Assembly: GCF_905220365.1 (NCBI RefSeq)
Contig: NC_061146.1
Coordinates: forward strand, 9,551,538 to 9,615,537
Direction of reading: 5' to 3'
Length of the DNA: 64,000 bases
From: Vanessa cardui
Lineage: Eukaryota; Arthropoda; Insecta; Lepidoptera; Nymphalidae
In this document: in pieces, positions 11,745-21,112 of the stretch
Layout: the number at the start of each line of letters is the position of its first letter
Numbering within the stretch: the first letter of the stretch is position 1
Translations under genes and position numbers: made by a program
The notes under the pieces: generated by a model
Seen by the model: the letters and a program-made list of their open reading frames with translations, nothing else
Told to the model about the DNA's origin: nothing
The model's database searches: none

Positions 11745-12008
11745 CCAGCCTGTAAATTTCCCACTGCTGGGCTAATAGCCCCCTCTCCCATTAAGGAGAG
11801 GGCTTGGAACATATTCCACCACGCTATTCCTATGCGGGTTGTTGGTAATGCACATGTGGCAGAATTTCAATGAAATTAGACACATGCAGGTTTCCTCACG
11901 ATGTTTTCCTTCACCGCCAAGCACTAGATGAATTACAAACACAAATTAAGCACACATATACATAATGGTGCTTGCTTGGGTTTGAACATCGGTTAAGACT
12001 AACAATCT
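11745..12008 (-). repeat. SINE family B
   Basis: Antisense copy from the 3' end (CAGCCTGTAAATTTCCCACT) to the tRNA-like head near 12005. Confidence 0.85.
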
Positions 12009-12639
12009 CGGTCAAGAGAAAGTAAACAAAATTTTTATTATTATTAATTTAACTAAACAGTCATTTTAAATGACAAGAATGAGCGATCAATAAAAAAATA
12101 TCTTTAATCGAAAATGTGTCAATTTACAAAGAGTAAAGTCACGGGACGGCGCTAATGTAGTATGGACGGTACTAAAGAAGGCTTTTAAGGTTAATTTACA
12201 GCTTTCTACCGCTAGGAAAACATTTACGGCGGGACGTGACGCGATCACAACTCACAAGTGTCGAACGACGCCATCTTGGCGTTCTAATGACATTTAATTT
12301 CAATTTTCATATATTATAGAATGTTTTTTGGAATTTTTTTCATGAAATATGTGTTGCATTAATTGTGGAATACAGTTTTACAGTTCATTTGCATGTGTTT
12401 TTATAAAAAATATATATATAATTCTCAAAAAGAAAATGCTTGTGTATTCACAGTGAAACTAAGAAATCACTGATAATAATAATCATTGTATGTACACAAG
12501 ACGTAAGGATAAGTTTATAATGCCAAGTTTCCGACACCTTAAAATCAATACATCCTTCTTGAAACAAAGTTACTATAAAAAAATTCGCACTTATTTTTAA
12601 ATTCGCCAATTCTTCTTCAAACTTTCAGGTAGGATATAT

Positions 12640-13008
12640 AAATATATTAATATATAATTGTATTAACTAACATAACTTAGTGCTATATTATTTTTATTAT
12701 TAGAAAATACTAGTAAGTTTCTTGCCGGTTCTTCTCGTTAGAGCCTACTTTTTGAACCGGTGGTAGCTTTACTTAATATAAATAAATAAATATGAGAAAA
12801 CATCACATACATTACTCTGATCCCAATGTAAGTAGCTAAAGCACTTGTGTTATGGAAAATCAGAACCCGACCCGGGACCTCGGAGTGGCATACCCATGAA
12901 AACCGCTGTACACTCCACTCGACCACGAAGGTTGTTAGTTGTTAAATGACAATTCAGAAGTTTTTCTTAAAATCTACTTGAATAAAGTATATTTTGATTT
13001 GATTTGCA
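12640..13008 (-). repeat. Repeat family D split by a family-C SINE
   Basis: Antisense halves 12640-12784 (TTGCCGGTTCTTCTCGTTAG, ACCGGTGGTAGCTTTACTTA) and 12941-13008 (GTTGTTAAATGACAATTCAG, CTACTTGAATAAAGTATA). Confidence 0.8.
12785..12940 (-). repeat. SINE family C, internally deleted, nested in family D
   Basis: Lacks the middle part between AAAATCAGAA and CCCGACCCGGGACC. It splits a family-D repeat whose halves are at 12640-12784 and 12941-13008. Confidence 0.8.
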
Positions 13009-13697
13009 TGGTTGAACGTTGATAGTCCAAATACCAATATATTTTGCCTCCAAGCAACAGTACTTTGTATTGTTGCGTTCCGGTTTAGGGGGTCAGTGGG
13101 CCAGTGTAACCGCAGACACAAGGGATGTAACATCTTGGCACGGTTCATCAAGGTTATTGGCATATATTGATGTCAGAATTCTCACAGTGCCAATATTTAA
13201 GGCGGTGAAGACAACTACTGCAAAAAATCTACACAGTTGGACATTAAAGACCTGAATTGTCTATATACGGGATGTTTAGTATTTCCTACAACGTAATGGA
13301 TCACGATTTACCATCAAATAACTCACTTGCCAGCCTGCCTACCTACAAGAAAACTCAAGTCCAATCCAATCATTAAAAATTCCTCGTAACATGGATGCAG
13401 TGTACGATACAAATAATGTTTTTTTTTACATTTTTCGATATTTCATTGCTTTTTAATTTCACGCTTAAATAAATGATAGAACGATAACAAATACAATACT
13501 GCAGTTAACGATGCAACCCAAATGAGTATTCATTTTGTACAAATATTGTGTTAAAAGTGAAAAAACCTTCAAGAAAAATAAGATATATTAAATTTTAGTG
13601 GAGAATTGAGGTGAGGTTGTATATCAAACAGAAACAAAACGATTGCAATGTATTTATAGTATTTTCTTATTTACATATATATTTATAATAGTAATAA

Positions 13698-13975
13698 TAG
13701 ATGGTCCAGTGGTTAGAACGTGTGCATTTTAACCGATGATTGCGGGTACAAACCCAGGCACTACTGAATTTTCATGTGCTTAATTTGTGTTTATAATTCA
13801 TCTCGAGCTCTGCGGTGAAGGAAAACATCATGAGGAAACCTGCATGTGTCTACTTTCAATGACATTCGGCCACATGTGTATTCCAACCGGATTGGAGCAG
13901 CGTAGTGGATTATGCTCCAAACCTTCTCCTCAAAGGTAAAAGAGGCCGCACAGTGGGAAATTTATAGGTTGTCAA
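13698..13975 (+). repeat. SINE family B
   Basis: Sense copy, head ATGGTCCAGTGGTTAGAACG, 20 bases upstream of the family-C SINE at 13993. Confidence 0.85.
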
Positions 13976-13992
13976 TGATGTATGTTGTTATA

Positions 13993-14224
13993 ATATGAGA
14001 CAACATCAACATCACATACATTACTCTGATCCCAATGTAAGTAGCTGAAGCACTTGTGTTATGGAAATCAGAAGTAACGACGGTACCACAAACACCCAGA
14101 CACAAGACAACATAGAAAACTAATGGTAATCTACATCGACTCGGCCAGGAATCGAACCCGGGACCTCAGAGTAGCGTACCCATGAAAACCGGTGTACACA
14201 CCACTCGACCATAGAGGTCGTCGA
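13993..14224 (-). repeat. SINE family C (tRNA-derived)
   Basis: Best described copy of a SINE of about 230 bp. On the minus strand it starts with a tRNA-like head (A-box-like TGGTCGAGTGG-type sequence, B box GGTTCGATTCC) and ends in a tail with CTACTTACATTGGGATCAGA and ATGTGATGTTGTCTC. It ends about 23 bases before the ATG of the 102-residue ORF. Confidence 0.85.
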
Positions 14225-14247
14225 CCATAATATATGATTTGTTTCAG

Positions 14248-14556
14248 ATGTATTTGATATGCATCCTTATTTTAATTATACCGGAATTTATCTCAACGAG
14301 CGCTTTGATTCCCGAAGAACCAAGAGGAATGATGAAACCTGTATTTCGTTATTTAAACACCGATTCGAAATATTCATGCAAGTGGTGTAATATGAGACCG
14401 AAGCCACATCGATACGAGGAACCAGTCAATAGGGATGTACAGATGTCACAAGAAATTATCGATTTATTTGACATACCGATTTTTGCAGCCCTAGCGAAAG
14501 ACAGAGGCAGGGGTGATAAGAAAATAATACCGGATATTATAGCAAAGCTCATTTGA
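14248..14556 (+). CDS. Putative small secreted protein, 102 residues
   Basis: Not recognised. The ATG at 14248 opens a hydrophobic signal-like segment (MYLICILILIIPEFISTS) followed by a mature region of about 84 residues with one CKWC pair at 44-47, a basic Pro-rich patch (MRPKPHRYEEP) and an acidic-hydrophobic helix-like stretch (SQEIIDLFDIPIFAALA). The sequence directly before the ATG reads GATTTGTTTCAG, a plausible splice acceptor, so this may be the coding exon of a gene with a 5' untranslated exon elsewhere. In-frame upstream codons TTG-TTT-CAG could extend the frame but lack an ATG. A SINE ends about 23 bases upstream. Could be a peptide precursor or a chance ORF. Confidence 0.45.
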   Translation: MYLICILILIIPEFISTSALIPEEPRGMMKPVFRYLNTDSKYSCKWCNMRPKPHRYEEPVNRDVQMSQEIIDLFDIPIFAALAKDRGRGDKKIIPDIIAKLI

Positions 14557-14889
14557 TATTTTATGTTTTATTTATACAAATTAAAAAAAAAAAATTAATG
14601 TGTGTGTAATTGTTGGCTTTGTATGTGTGTGTGTGTGTATTTATTACCTTTGTGTGTAAATGTTATATTTGGTCGGAATCATTTGTGTCAGACGAATTCA
14701 CATGTCGACAACCTTACATTATTTATATGTCTAGATCAAGCCTATACAAAATAACTAAAATAATTAGCCAATTTTTTATGTGGCTTTTATTTGTGCCAAA
14801 AAGGCACAGACTATGCCGATTTTATTATCTTTGTGTGCGTGACAGCTACGCTTGACAGTTTCCAAATGTCATAGTGATTTGCATATTTG

Positions 14890-15000
14890 TACAGTCGGGG
14901 TAAGAAAAGGTTCGTCATCTTAAGATCTATATTCATGTGCTTAGTATGAGCGATTATCTGCTTTACCGATCGAGAATATATGACACTGACAGACACACTA
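14890..15000. mobile_element. MITE family F, partial
   Basis: Starts GTACAGTCGGGGTAAGAAAA, GGTTCGTCATCTTAAGATCT; continues to CCGATCGAGAATATATGACA. Confidence 0.65.
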
Positions 15001-15358
15001 TGACAATTCAGAAGAATTTGTAATGATTAATTACGCCAATAAAAAGATGTCACCGCTGTTTCATGTGCTTAATTTGTCTTTAATTCATCTCGTGCTCAGC
15101 GGTGAAGGAAAACACCGTGAGGAAACCTGCATGTGATAAATTTCATAGAAATTCTGCCAAATGAGTATTCCACCAACCCGCATTAGAACAGCGTGGTGGA
15201 ATATGTTCCAAACCTTCTCCTCAAAGGGAGGGGAGGCCTTTAGCCCAGCAGTGGAAATTTACAGGCTGTTGTAGATCGAGAATATATGACACTGACATAC
15301 ATATTTTGACAATTCAGAAGAATTTGTAATTATTAATTACGCCATTAAAAAGATGTCA
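14968..15358 (+). repeat. 85-bp direct duplication flanking a SINE
   Basis: 14968-15052 and 15274-15358 are the same 85-bp sequence (GATCGAGAATATATGACACT ... AAAAAGATGTCA) with six mismatches; the SINE at 15053-15273 fills the gap exactly. Confidence 0.88.
15053..15273 (+). repeat. SINE family B, 5'-truncated, between 85-bp direct repeats
   Basis: Lacks the tRNA-like head; begins at TTTCATGTGCTTAATTTGTC. The flanks 14968-15052 and 15274-15358 are 85-bp direct repeats with six mismatches. Confidence 0.85.
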
Positions 15359-16064
15359 TGTTGATATAAAACTAGACGTAGTCCAAAGATGTTATACTAT
15401 TTTGAACCAAATTATTATACTATGTAAGTTTAATTTTATATTCAGTTGTCAGTTTAGTGTTTTAGTATCAAAAGGTACTAAGAGTTTCCGGCTTGATAAT
15501 ATTATTATTAACTTTAATTACTGCTCATTCTAGTAGAAAAAAAGGAGCAACAACAACAACAGTTTTATAAAGAAGGGACCGCGGTTTTTTTTTTTTAATT
15601 AAGACGAAGTCAATCTTTGTTAAGGTTTCTTAGTGAACTAATCAACATATGGGACCATTGGAATAGCTCATTTTAGGTTCATATTTTATTGTAGTTATTT
15701 AGTAAGCAAGCAAATGTAATTCCCAACTTGTTTTAGTTCGATGATTTTTCAATAAATTATTCTTATTATATAGCAATAAATGTGTTCTGAAGTGGAAAAA
15801 TTCTGAAAACCTGATTTATATGAAAGTACTACATTTTTCTCAATTGTATAATGTCGCTTCAATTGTCTATCGATTCCCTATACCAGCTTATATACAACGT
15901 CAAGCAACTCAGTGAATATTTTTCTTATATTTATAAATAGAAATTTTAACAAAAAAAGCCGACTTAAAAAAATAACACTATTTTAAAACAAATTAATATG
16001 CACTATTTCATCTCATATTAAATTGTTTATATAATATATGAGACAAACAAAAAATACCGCTGAG

Positions 16065-16192
16065 TTTTTTTCGCCGGTTCTTCTCAGGTCAGGGTATTTT
16101 CTTTTCCGAACCGGTGATAATGTTTCAATTGACCATCAATAAGAAAGTGTAACACTTCTATATTGAATAAAGTTATTTGAATTTGAATAAAA
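16065..16192 (-). repeat. Repeat family D, diverged
   Basis: Antisense; shared blocks GCCGGTTCTTCTCAGG and CGAACCGGTGATAATG, but the spacing differs from other copies. Confidence 0.55.
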
Positions 16193-16997
16193 AGTAATAA
16201 AAATAATTGTGTATTCAACATATTTTTTAGAGCCCTCTTAAGTCAAATGAAATGAAAAATACTAGACTATTTAAAAGTCAATATACGATTATATAACGTA
16301 GTTATAGTTATTGTTATATTTGGAGTCGGTGTCAGCAAAATGGGTTGGCGTGATTTTGAATTATTCATGATACCATCATCAAACTGGACCAAATTAAAAT
16401 CATCAGGACCACATTGGAAGCACTAGCTTTCAAATAAAAATATCAAAATCGGTTCACTCATTAAAAAGTTATGAGGTAACAAATATAAATAAGGAAAACG
16501 TAAATACAGACGAATTGATAACCTCCTCCTTTTTTAAGTCGGTTGAAAATGCAATTAAAAGTATGTTTGGTAACGATCGCGATATTCTGACTCCATTACA
16601 CCTTAATTTCCTTTCGATTCTAACTTTACAGATATATTTACATTTATTTAGATATATTTACTTTTCAAGGAACATTTTTTACTCAGAAAATGTAAGCACT
16701 CCGACCTTTCGAATTACATCAAATACTACTTAAAAAATATCAATAGAAAAACATATATCAAAGCGAACTCGTTTGCGAAAATATACAAAAATAAAACTGA
16801 TATAAGACTTGCTACTTCACGCAGTTTCACCCTTCACCTTTCACAAGTTTCACCCTTTAAACTATTCCGAATGTGATGATCGTAGTATGTTGTTGATGTT
16901 CTATAGTTTACTAGTTAACCATTCCGGCTTCGGGTAGATTAGGTTAGATTTCAAAAAAACATTTATATAGTAATACATATAAACGTATTTCTGTGAG

Positions 16998-17070
16998 CTG
17001 CCAGTCGCTGGCAGTCACTGCCAGTCACTGCCAGTCATTGTCAGTAACTGCCAGTCACCACCAGTCAGCA
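16998..17070 (+). repeat. Short tandem repeat of CTGCCAGTCA type
   Basis: About seven imperfect 10-bp units (GCCAGTCGCTG, GCAGTCACTG, CCAGTCACTG, CCAGTCATTG, TCAGTAACTG, CCAGTCACCA). Confidence 0.85.
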
Positions 17071-18452
17071 TCTTCAACAAGCTTCGACATTCAATTAATC
17101 AACACTCCTATTTATCACTTCGTGGGCTGATGAAAACTGTAAAGGAATCAGTTCAGTACTTCTCAAGTTTAGCTTATATGTAGATAAGACAAGCTATGTA
17201 ACGAAATAAGTTGTTTTATAATCTGGTATCTTGAGATTATCCCGACACAAATAACAAACATACTCGGTAACTTTCTATAAGTGTGACGCCCACAAATATT
17301 TCTTGATAAATGAAATAGAATTGAAACAGTTAGTAATTATATAAACTCTTAAGAAGTATTAGTGTTCACTAAGTATACTTTGTGATATAGGTGACAAACC
17401 TGTAGGAGGCTCACCTGATGGAAAGAGCCTACCAGATATGAACATCTGCAACATTGAGGCAGCAGTATTACGATACTAACTGCATCAATAGGAATGTTCT
17501 CAAATCATGGAGATACGGAATGTTGATTTTTTAGCGGTTAACGCACAAACTTGTGTTTTTGGGATTTAATTAAACTGGGTTTAAACTGTTTGTAGTAGTA
17601 AATAGTTTATTCTTATAAAACACAAACAAACAAACGTATTAATCTCAAAAACAAAATATACAATTAGAATTCTTCGTCTTTCTAGAGATAGACAAACAAA
17701 ATGCCTATTAAAAAGTTTTTTAATTTCCGCTAACTTGTCTAATGGAAAAAGTTTCTTACCTTCATAACCCAGGTACGTTGTGGAGGCATCATTTACATTA
17801 AATCTTAATGTTGTATGTCCATATACTCAGACCCATCTTTCCCAGTGGCACTTTGGGCAAGTGCCCAGGGCCCAGCGATCGATAGCCCCTCAGATCAAAT
17901 AAAAGAATCTGCATATTTTTAAAATAAAGATTCTGATTTTTCGTCGTGTCATGTCTAAATTATTTATTTATTGATATACAATAAAGTGTATTTTGATTTG
18001 ATTTTTCCGATGTTAATAAATCAGTAACTGTGTAGGTATTTCAACAAAGCAATATTTATTCGCAAATTGAAGAACGATGAAAGTCTTTTTGGGTATTCGC
18101 ACAAAATAGTATCAATGTCACAGGGCCAGATTATCCTAATGTGCCCAGATCCTCCAATACTTTAAAGGCTGCCCTGTATATACTATATGTATAACAAAGT
18201 CCAATCACGAGAGTAGTAAAGACAAATAAATAACTTTAAGATTAAATTGTTTTCATATACATGGAATGGAAGGAAAAGGAAGGTAGAGAAAAATAAGGAA
18301 GGATTTGAAGAGTCCATAGCGCGATAGCTTAAAATGAGCCCTCTTTGGGCTATTGTCCTAAGGTGTCTTAAAAGGAGAGGTAAATAGCAATATTAGTAAT
18401 ACCTTAATTCATTTGGGGTTTCGCTATTGTTCTATTAAAAAAATCGTTTTCC

Positions 18453-20318
18453 TTGAATAATGTATACTACTACTACAACTACCACAAGAAACTATTACAC
18501 GAATCTGATGGTGATTCGAGGAAACTTTGGAACAATATTTTTACTATTACAAATTTAAAACAGACGAAAACGGATAATTCTAAACTGCTTCACTGTAAGT
18601 CTTCGCAAGCAGAATCGCTTAACTTTATAAATAAGTACTTTAGCGGTATAGGAAAGGAACTGGCTGATTCCATAATTCGATCTCATATTGATGATCCAGA
18701 CATCACGCTTCCGAGCGCTGCAAGCCTTAGCTCATTTGTTCTTCTTAACACCGACGAGGAGGAAATACATAGGGTGCTCACCAACTTAAAAACAAACAGT
18801 GCTCCTGGATGGGATGGCATTCCAACAAGCTTTCTGAAACAAGCTCGATCTCATGTTGTTCCTATAATTTGCCACTTAGTAAATTTGTGCTTCGAAAATG
18901 GTGTATTTCCCTCCTCACTGAAGGAATCACTTATAACACCAGTATACAAGGGCGGGGATGAACATGACATTAGCAATTACAGGCCAATATCTGTATTGAC
19001 GTCAATATCAAAGGTCGTGGAAAAAGTCTTAAATACACGGATTGTACATTATTTACAAAAATTTGATATAATAGCAGACAATCAATTTGGCTTCCAAACA
19101 GGTAAATCAACTGCAGACGCCGTAGAAGCTCTAACATCAGTAGTCGTAAACGATCTGGATGCCAAACGCAAATGCCTAGGAGTATTTATCGACCTAAAAA
19201 AGGCGTTTGACACGGTGTGTATCCCTATCCTTGTTAATAAGTTAGAACGTATAGGTTTTAGAGATACTCCACTGAAACTCATCAAGGACTACCTCAGCAA
19301 CAGAACTCAGAGGGTTAAAGTTGGTGCTGCGATAAGTAATCGTGAGACTATTGACTACGGAGTACCACAGGGCAGCGTGTTAGGACCTACTCTGTTCCTG
19401 GTCTACCTTAACGATCTGTGCAACTTAAAAATAAAAAATACCAGATTTTTTTCCTACGCAGATGACACCGCTCTGATATTTTCCAATAAAACATGGGATC
19501 TAGTAAGAACTGATGCAGAACTAGGTCTCAAGGTGGTTGCGGAGTGGCTAAAAAATAATTTGCTCACCCTAAATACCCAAAAAACAAAATACGTTTCTTT
19601 TTCACTCAACAATAGAACGCAACCGACAAATTTTGATATCAAGGTACATCATTGCGCTAATACCTTGAGATCCACAGGATGTAACTGTCCTTCTATAGAA
19701 AAGGTGGATAACGTGAAGTATTTGGGTGTTATATTGGACTACAGGCTCTCATGGCATGCTCATATTGAACTGGTGGCTTCTAGGTTACGTAAACTAATCT
19801 GGATATTTAAAATCCTTCGACAAGTAGCAACAAAATCATTAATTAACCAAATTTACACTGCTTTGGCCCAATCTGTCTCCATCTATTGCATCACAGTATG
19901 GGGTGGGGCAGCCAAAAGCAAATTAATTCAAATAGAAAGAGCACAGAGGGCACTACTTAAGGTAGCTTATTTCAAAAAGCGTAGGTTTTCAACTCAGAAA
20001 CTGTACACCGAAACTGATTTACTCTCCATTAGAAAGCTTTTCGTATTACATATAATATTAAAAAAGCATACAAAATTAGATTACAACCCAAAAAACATGA
20101 ATAAGCGAAGAAACACTAGTGTTGCTAAGAAAATACAGACACATACAAAATTTGCTCAATCACAGTTACAGTATCTTGCATCGCATTTGTATAATAAATG
20201 CAATGACATCCTACAAATATACCCTCTAACTCTGCACGAATGTAAACCGAAAATAATTGCGTGGCTTAAAAGTTTGAGTTATGATGATACTGAATTATTA
20301 CTTTATCACGTTTTGTAG
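18453..20318 (+). CDS. Reverse transcriptase of non-LTR retrotransposon (621 residues)
   Basis: The frame holds all major RT blocks: APGWDGIP (117-124), ITPVYKGGD and NYRPISVL (161-182), FGFQTGKST (212-220), FIDLKKAFD with catalytic D247, GVPQGSVLGP (303-312), and the YADD box at 335-338. The thumb and C-terminal region (VKYLGVILDYRLSWHAHI onward) follow. No stop or frameshift interrupts it. The N-terminal 100 residues correspond to the linker between endonuclease and RT; the endonuclease itself is absent. Whether the first ATG is used is doubtful because this is a truncation product. Confidence 0.93.
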   Translation: MNNVYYYYNYHKKLLHESDGDSRKLWNNIFTITNLKQTKTDNSKLLHCKSSQAESLNFINKYFSGIGKELADSIIRSHIDDPDITLPSAASLSSFVLLNTDEEEIHRVLTNLKTNSAPGWDGIPTSFLKQARSHVVPIICHLVNLCFENGVFPSSLKESLITPVYKGGDEHDISNYRPISVLTSISKVVEKVLNTRIVHYLQKFDIIADNQFGFQTGKSTADAVEALTSVVVNDLDAKRKCLGVFIDLKKAFDTVCIPILVNKLERIGFRDTPLKLIKDYLSNRTQRVKVGAAISNRETIDYGVPQGSVLGPTLFLVYLNDLCNLKIKNTRFFSYADDTALIFSNKTWDLVRTDAELGLKVVAEWLKNNLLTLNTQKTKYVSFSLNNRTQPTNFDIKVHHCANTLRSTGCNCPSIEKVDNVKYLGVILDYRLSWHAHIELVASRLRKLIWIFKILRQVATKSLINQIYTALAQSVSIYCITVWGGAAKSKLIQIERAQRALLKVAYFKKRRFSTQKLYTETDLLSIRKLFVLHIILKKHTKLDYNPKNMNKRRNTSVAKKIQTHTKFAQSQLQYLASHLYNKCNDILQIYPLTLHECKPKIIAWLKSLSYDDTELLLYHVL

Positions 20319-20346
20319 ATTGGATTGGATATCTATACAATTAGCC

Positions 20347-20351
20347 ATACA

Positions 20352-20421
<70 letters not shown>
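20347..20421 (+). repeat. (AC)n microsatellite, about 34 units
   Basis: An almost pure AC run inside the 3' untranslated part of the LINE at 18440-20680, followed by an ATAC and AGAG-rich edge. Confidence 0.97.
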
Positions 20422-20423
<2 letters not shown>

Positions 20424-20562
20424 TATACAGAGAGAGACACACACGCGAACGCGCTCTACCTTTAGCTATTATATATATATATATGTATTTTTGTAATTCT
20501 TAATTCTTAGCTTGTTTCATCTTATAACTTTGAATTAAAGTGTGAATGTGTTAAGGAAGAGC

Positions 20563-20607
20563 GACTTCTTCTGGCACGGGAGCTCACGGCACTCAAAAGA
20601 AGAAGTC
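20563..20607 (+). other. LINE 3' UTR stem-loop
   Basis: GACTTCTTCT pairs with AGAAGAAGTC across a 25-base loop, about 50 bases before the TTATT tail. Stem-loops here are often the RT recognition site in LINEs of this group. Confidence 0.5.
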
Positions 20608-20680
20608 AACCTTTGAGATTTTATTGTACTGTCTTGGTTATTGATGAAATAAACATTTATTATTATTATTATTATTATGT

Positions 20681-21112
20681 ATGACATACGGAGCCGAAAC
20701 GTGGACACTCACGGCAAGGCTGGTCCACCACTTTAAAGTTGCTCAGCGTGCTATGGAAAGGGCATTGCTCGGCGTTTCTCTGCGGGATCGCATCAGAAAT
20801 GAGGCGATCCGCCAGAGAACCAAAGTCATCGAACCCACCGCTGCCGCCATTAGTAAGCTGAAATGGCAGTGGGCTGGCCATATTTGTCGCAGAACTGATA
20901 ACCGTTGGGGGAAACGTGTTCTAGAGTGGAGACTGCGTCTCGGCAAACGTAGTGTAGGACGTCCTCGGGCACGGTGGAGTGACGACTTACGCAAGACGGC
21001 TGGCAGGAGCTGGATGCGAGTAGCCCACGAACAATCTCAGTGGCGTGCAAATGGAGAGGCCTATGTCCAGCAGTGGACGGAAATGGGATGATGGATTGGA
21101 TTGGATTGGATC
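20681..21112 (+). mobile_element. RTE-type LINE, 3' fragment
   Basis: The open frame 20681-21091 (136 residues) is the C-terminal end of an RTE-clade polyprotein: TYGAETWTLT, AQRAMERALLGVSLRDRI, KLKWQWAGHICRR and YVQQWTEMG are family hallmarks. It stops at the normal terminus and is followed by a short GGATT repeat tail. The rest of the element, including endonuclease and RT, is missing. It abuts the TTATT tail of the preceding LINE, so it may have inserted there. Confidence 0.9.

Larger units (their letters stand above)
15359..18439. other. Intergenic DNA with decayed repeats
   Basis: 15950-16560 carries a repeat ending AACCTCCTCCTTTTTTAAGT also seen at 40500 and 47445. 17853 (CAGTGGCACTTTGGGCAAGT) and 18121 (CAGGGCCAGATTATCC) look like eroded hAT ends. 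No gene seen. Confidence 0.5.
18440..20680 (+). mobile_element. 5'-truncated non-LTR retrotransposon (CR1/jockey group)
   Basis: Contains an intact RT-coding frame followed by a 3' untranslated region with a long (AC)n tract, a 10-bp stem-loop (20563-20607) and a TTATTATTATT tail ending near 20680. The endonuclease part is missing, so the copy was truncated on insertion as is usual for LINEs. The exact clade is uncertain: the C-terminal region and short-repeat tail resemble CR1/Daphne-like elements. Confidence 0.85.

Noticed and set aside
20281..20496. ORF rich in His/Thr after the RT
   Set aside because: Frame read through the (AC)n tract.
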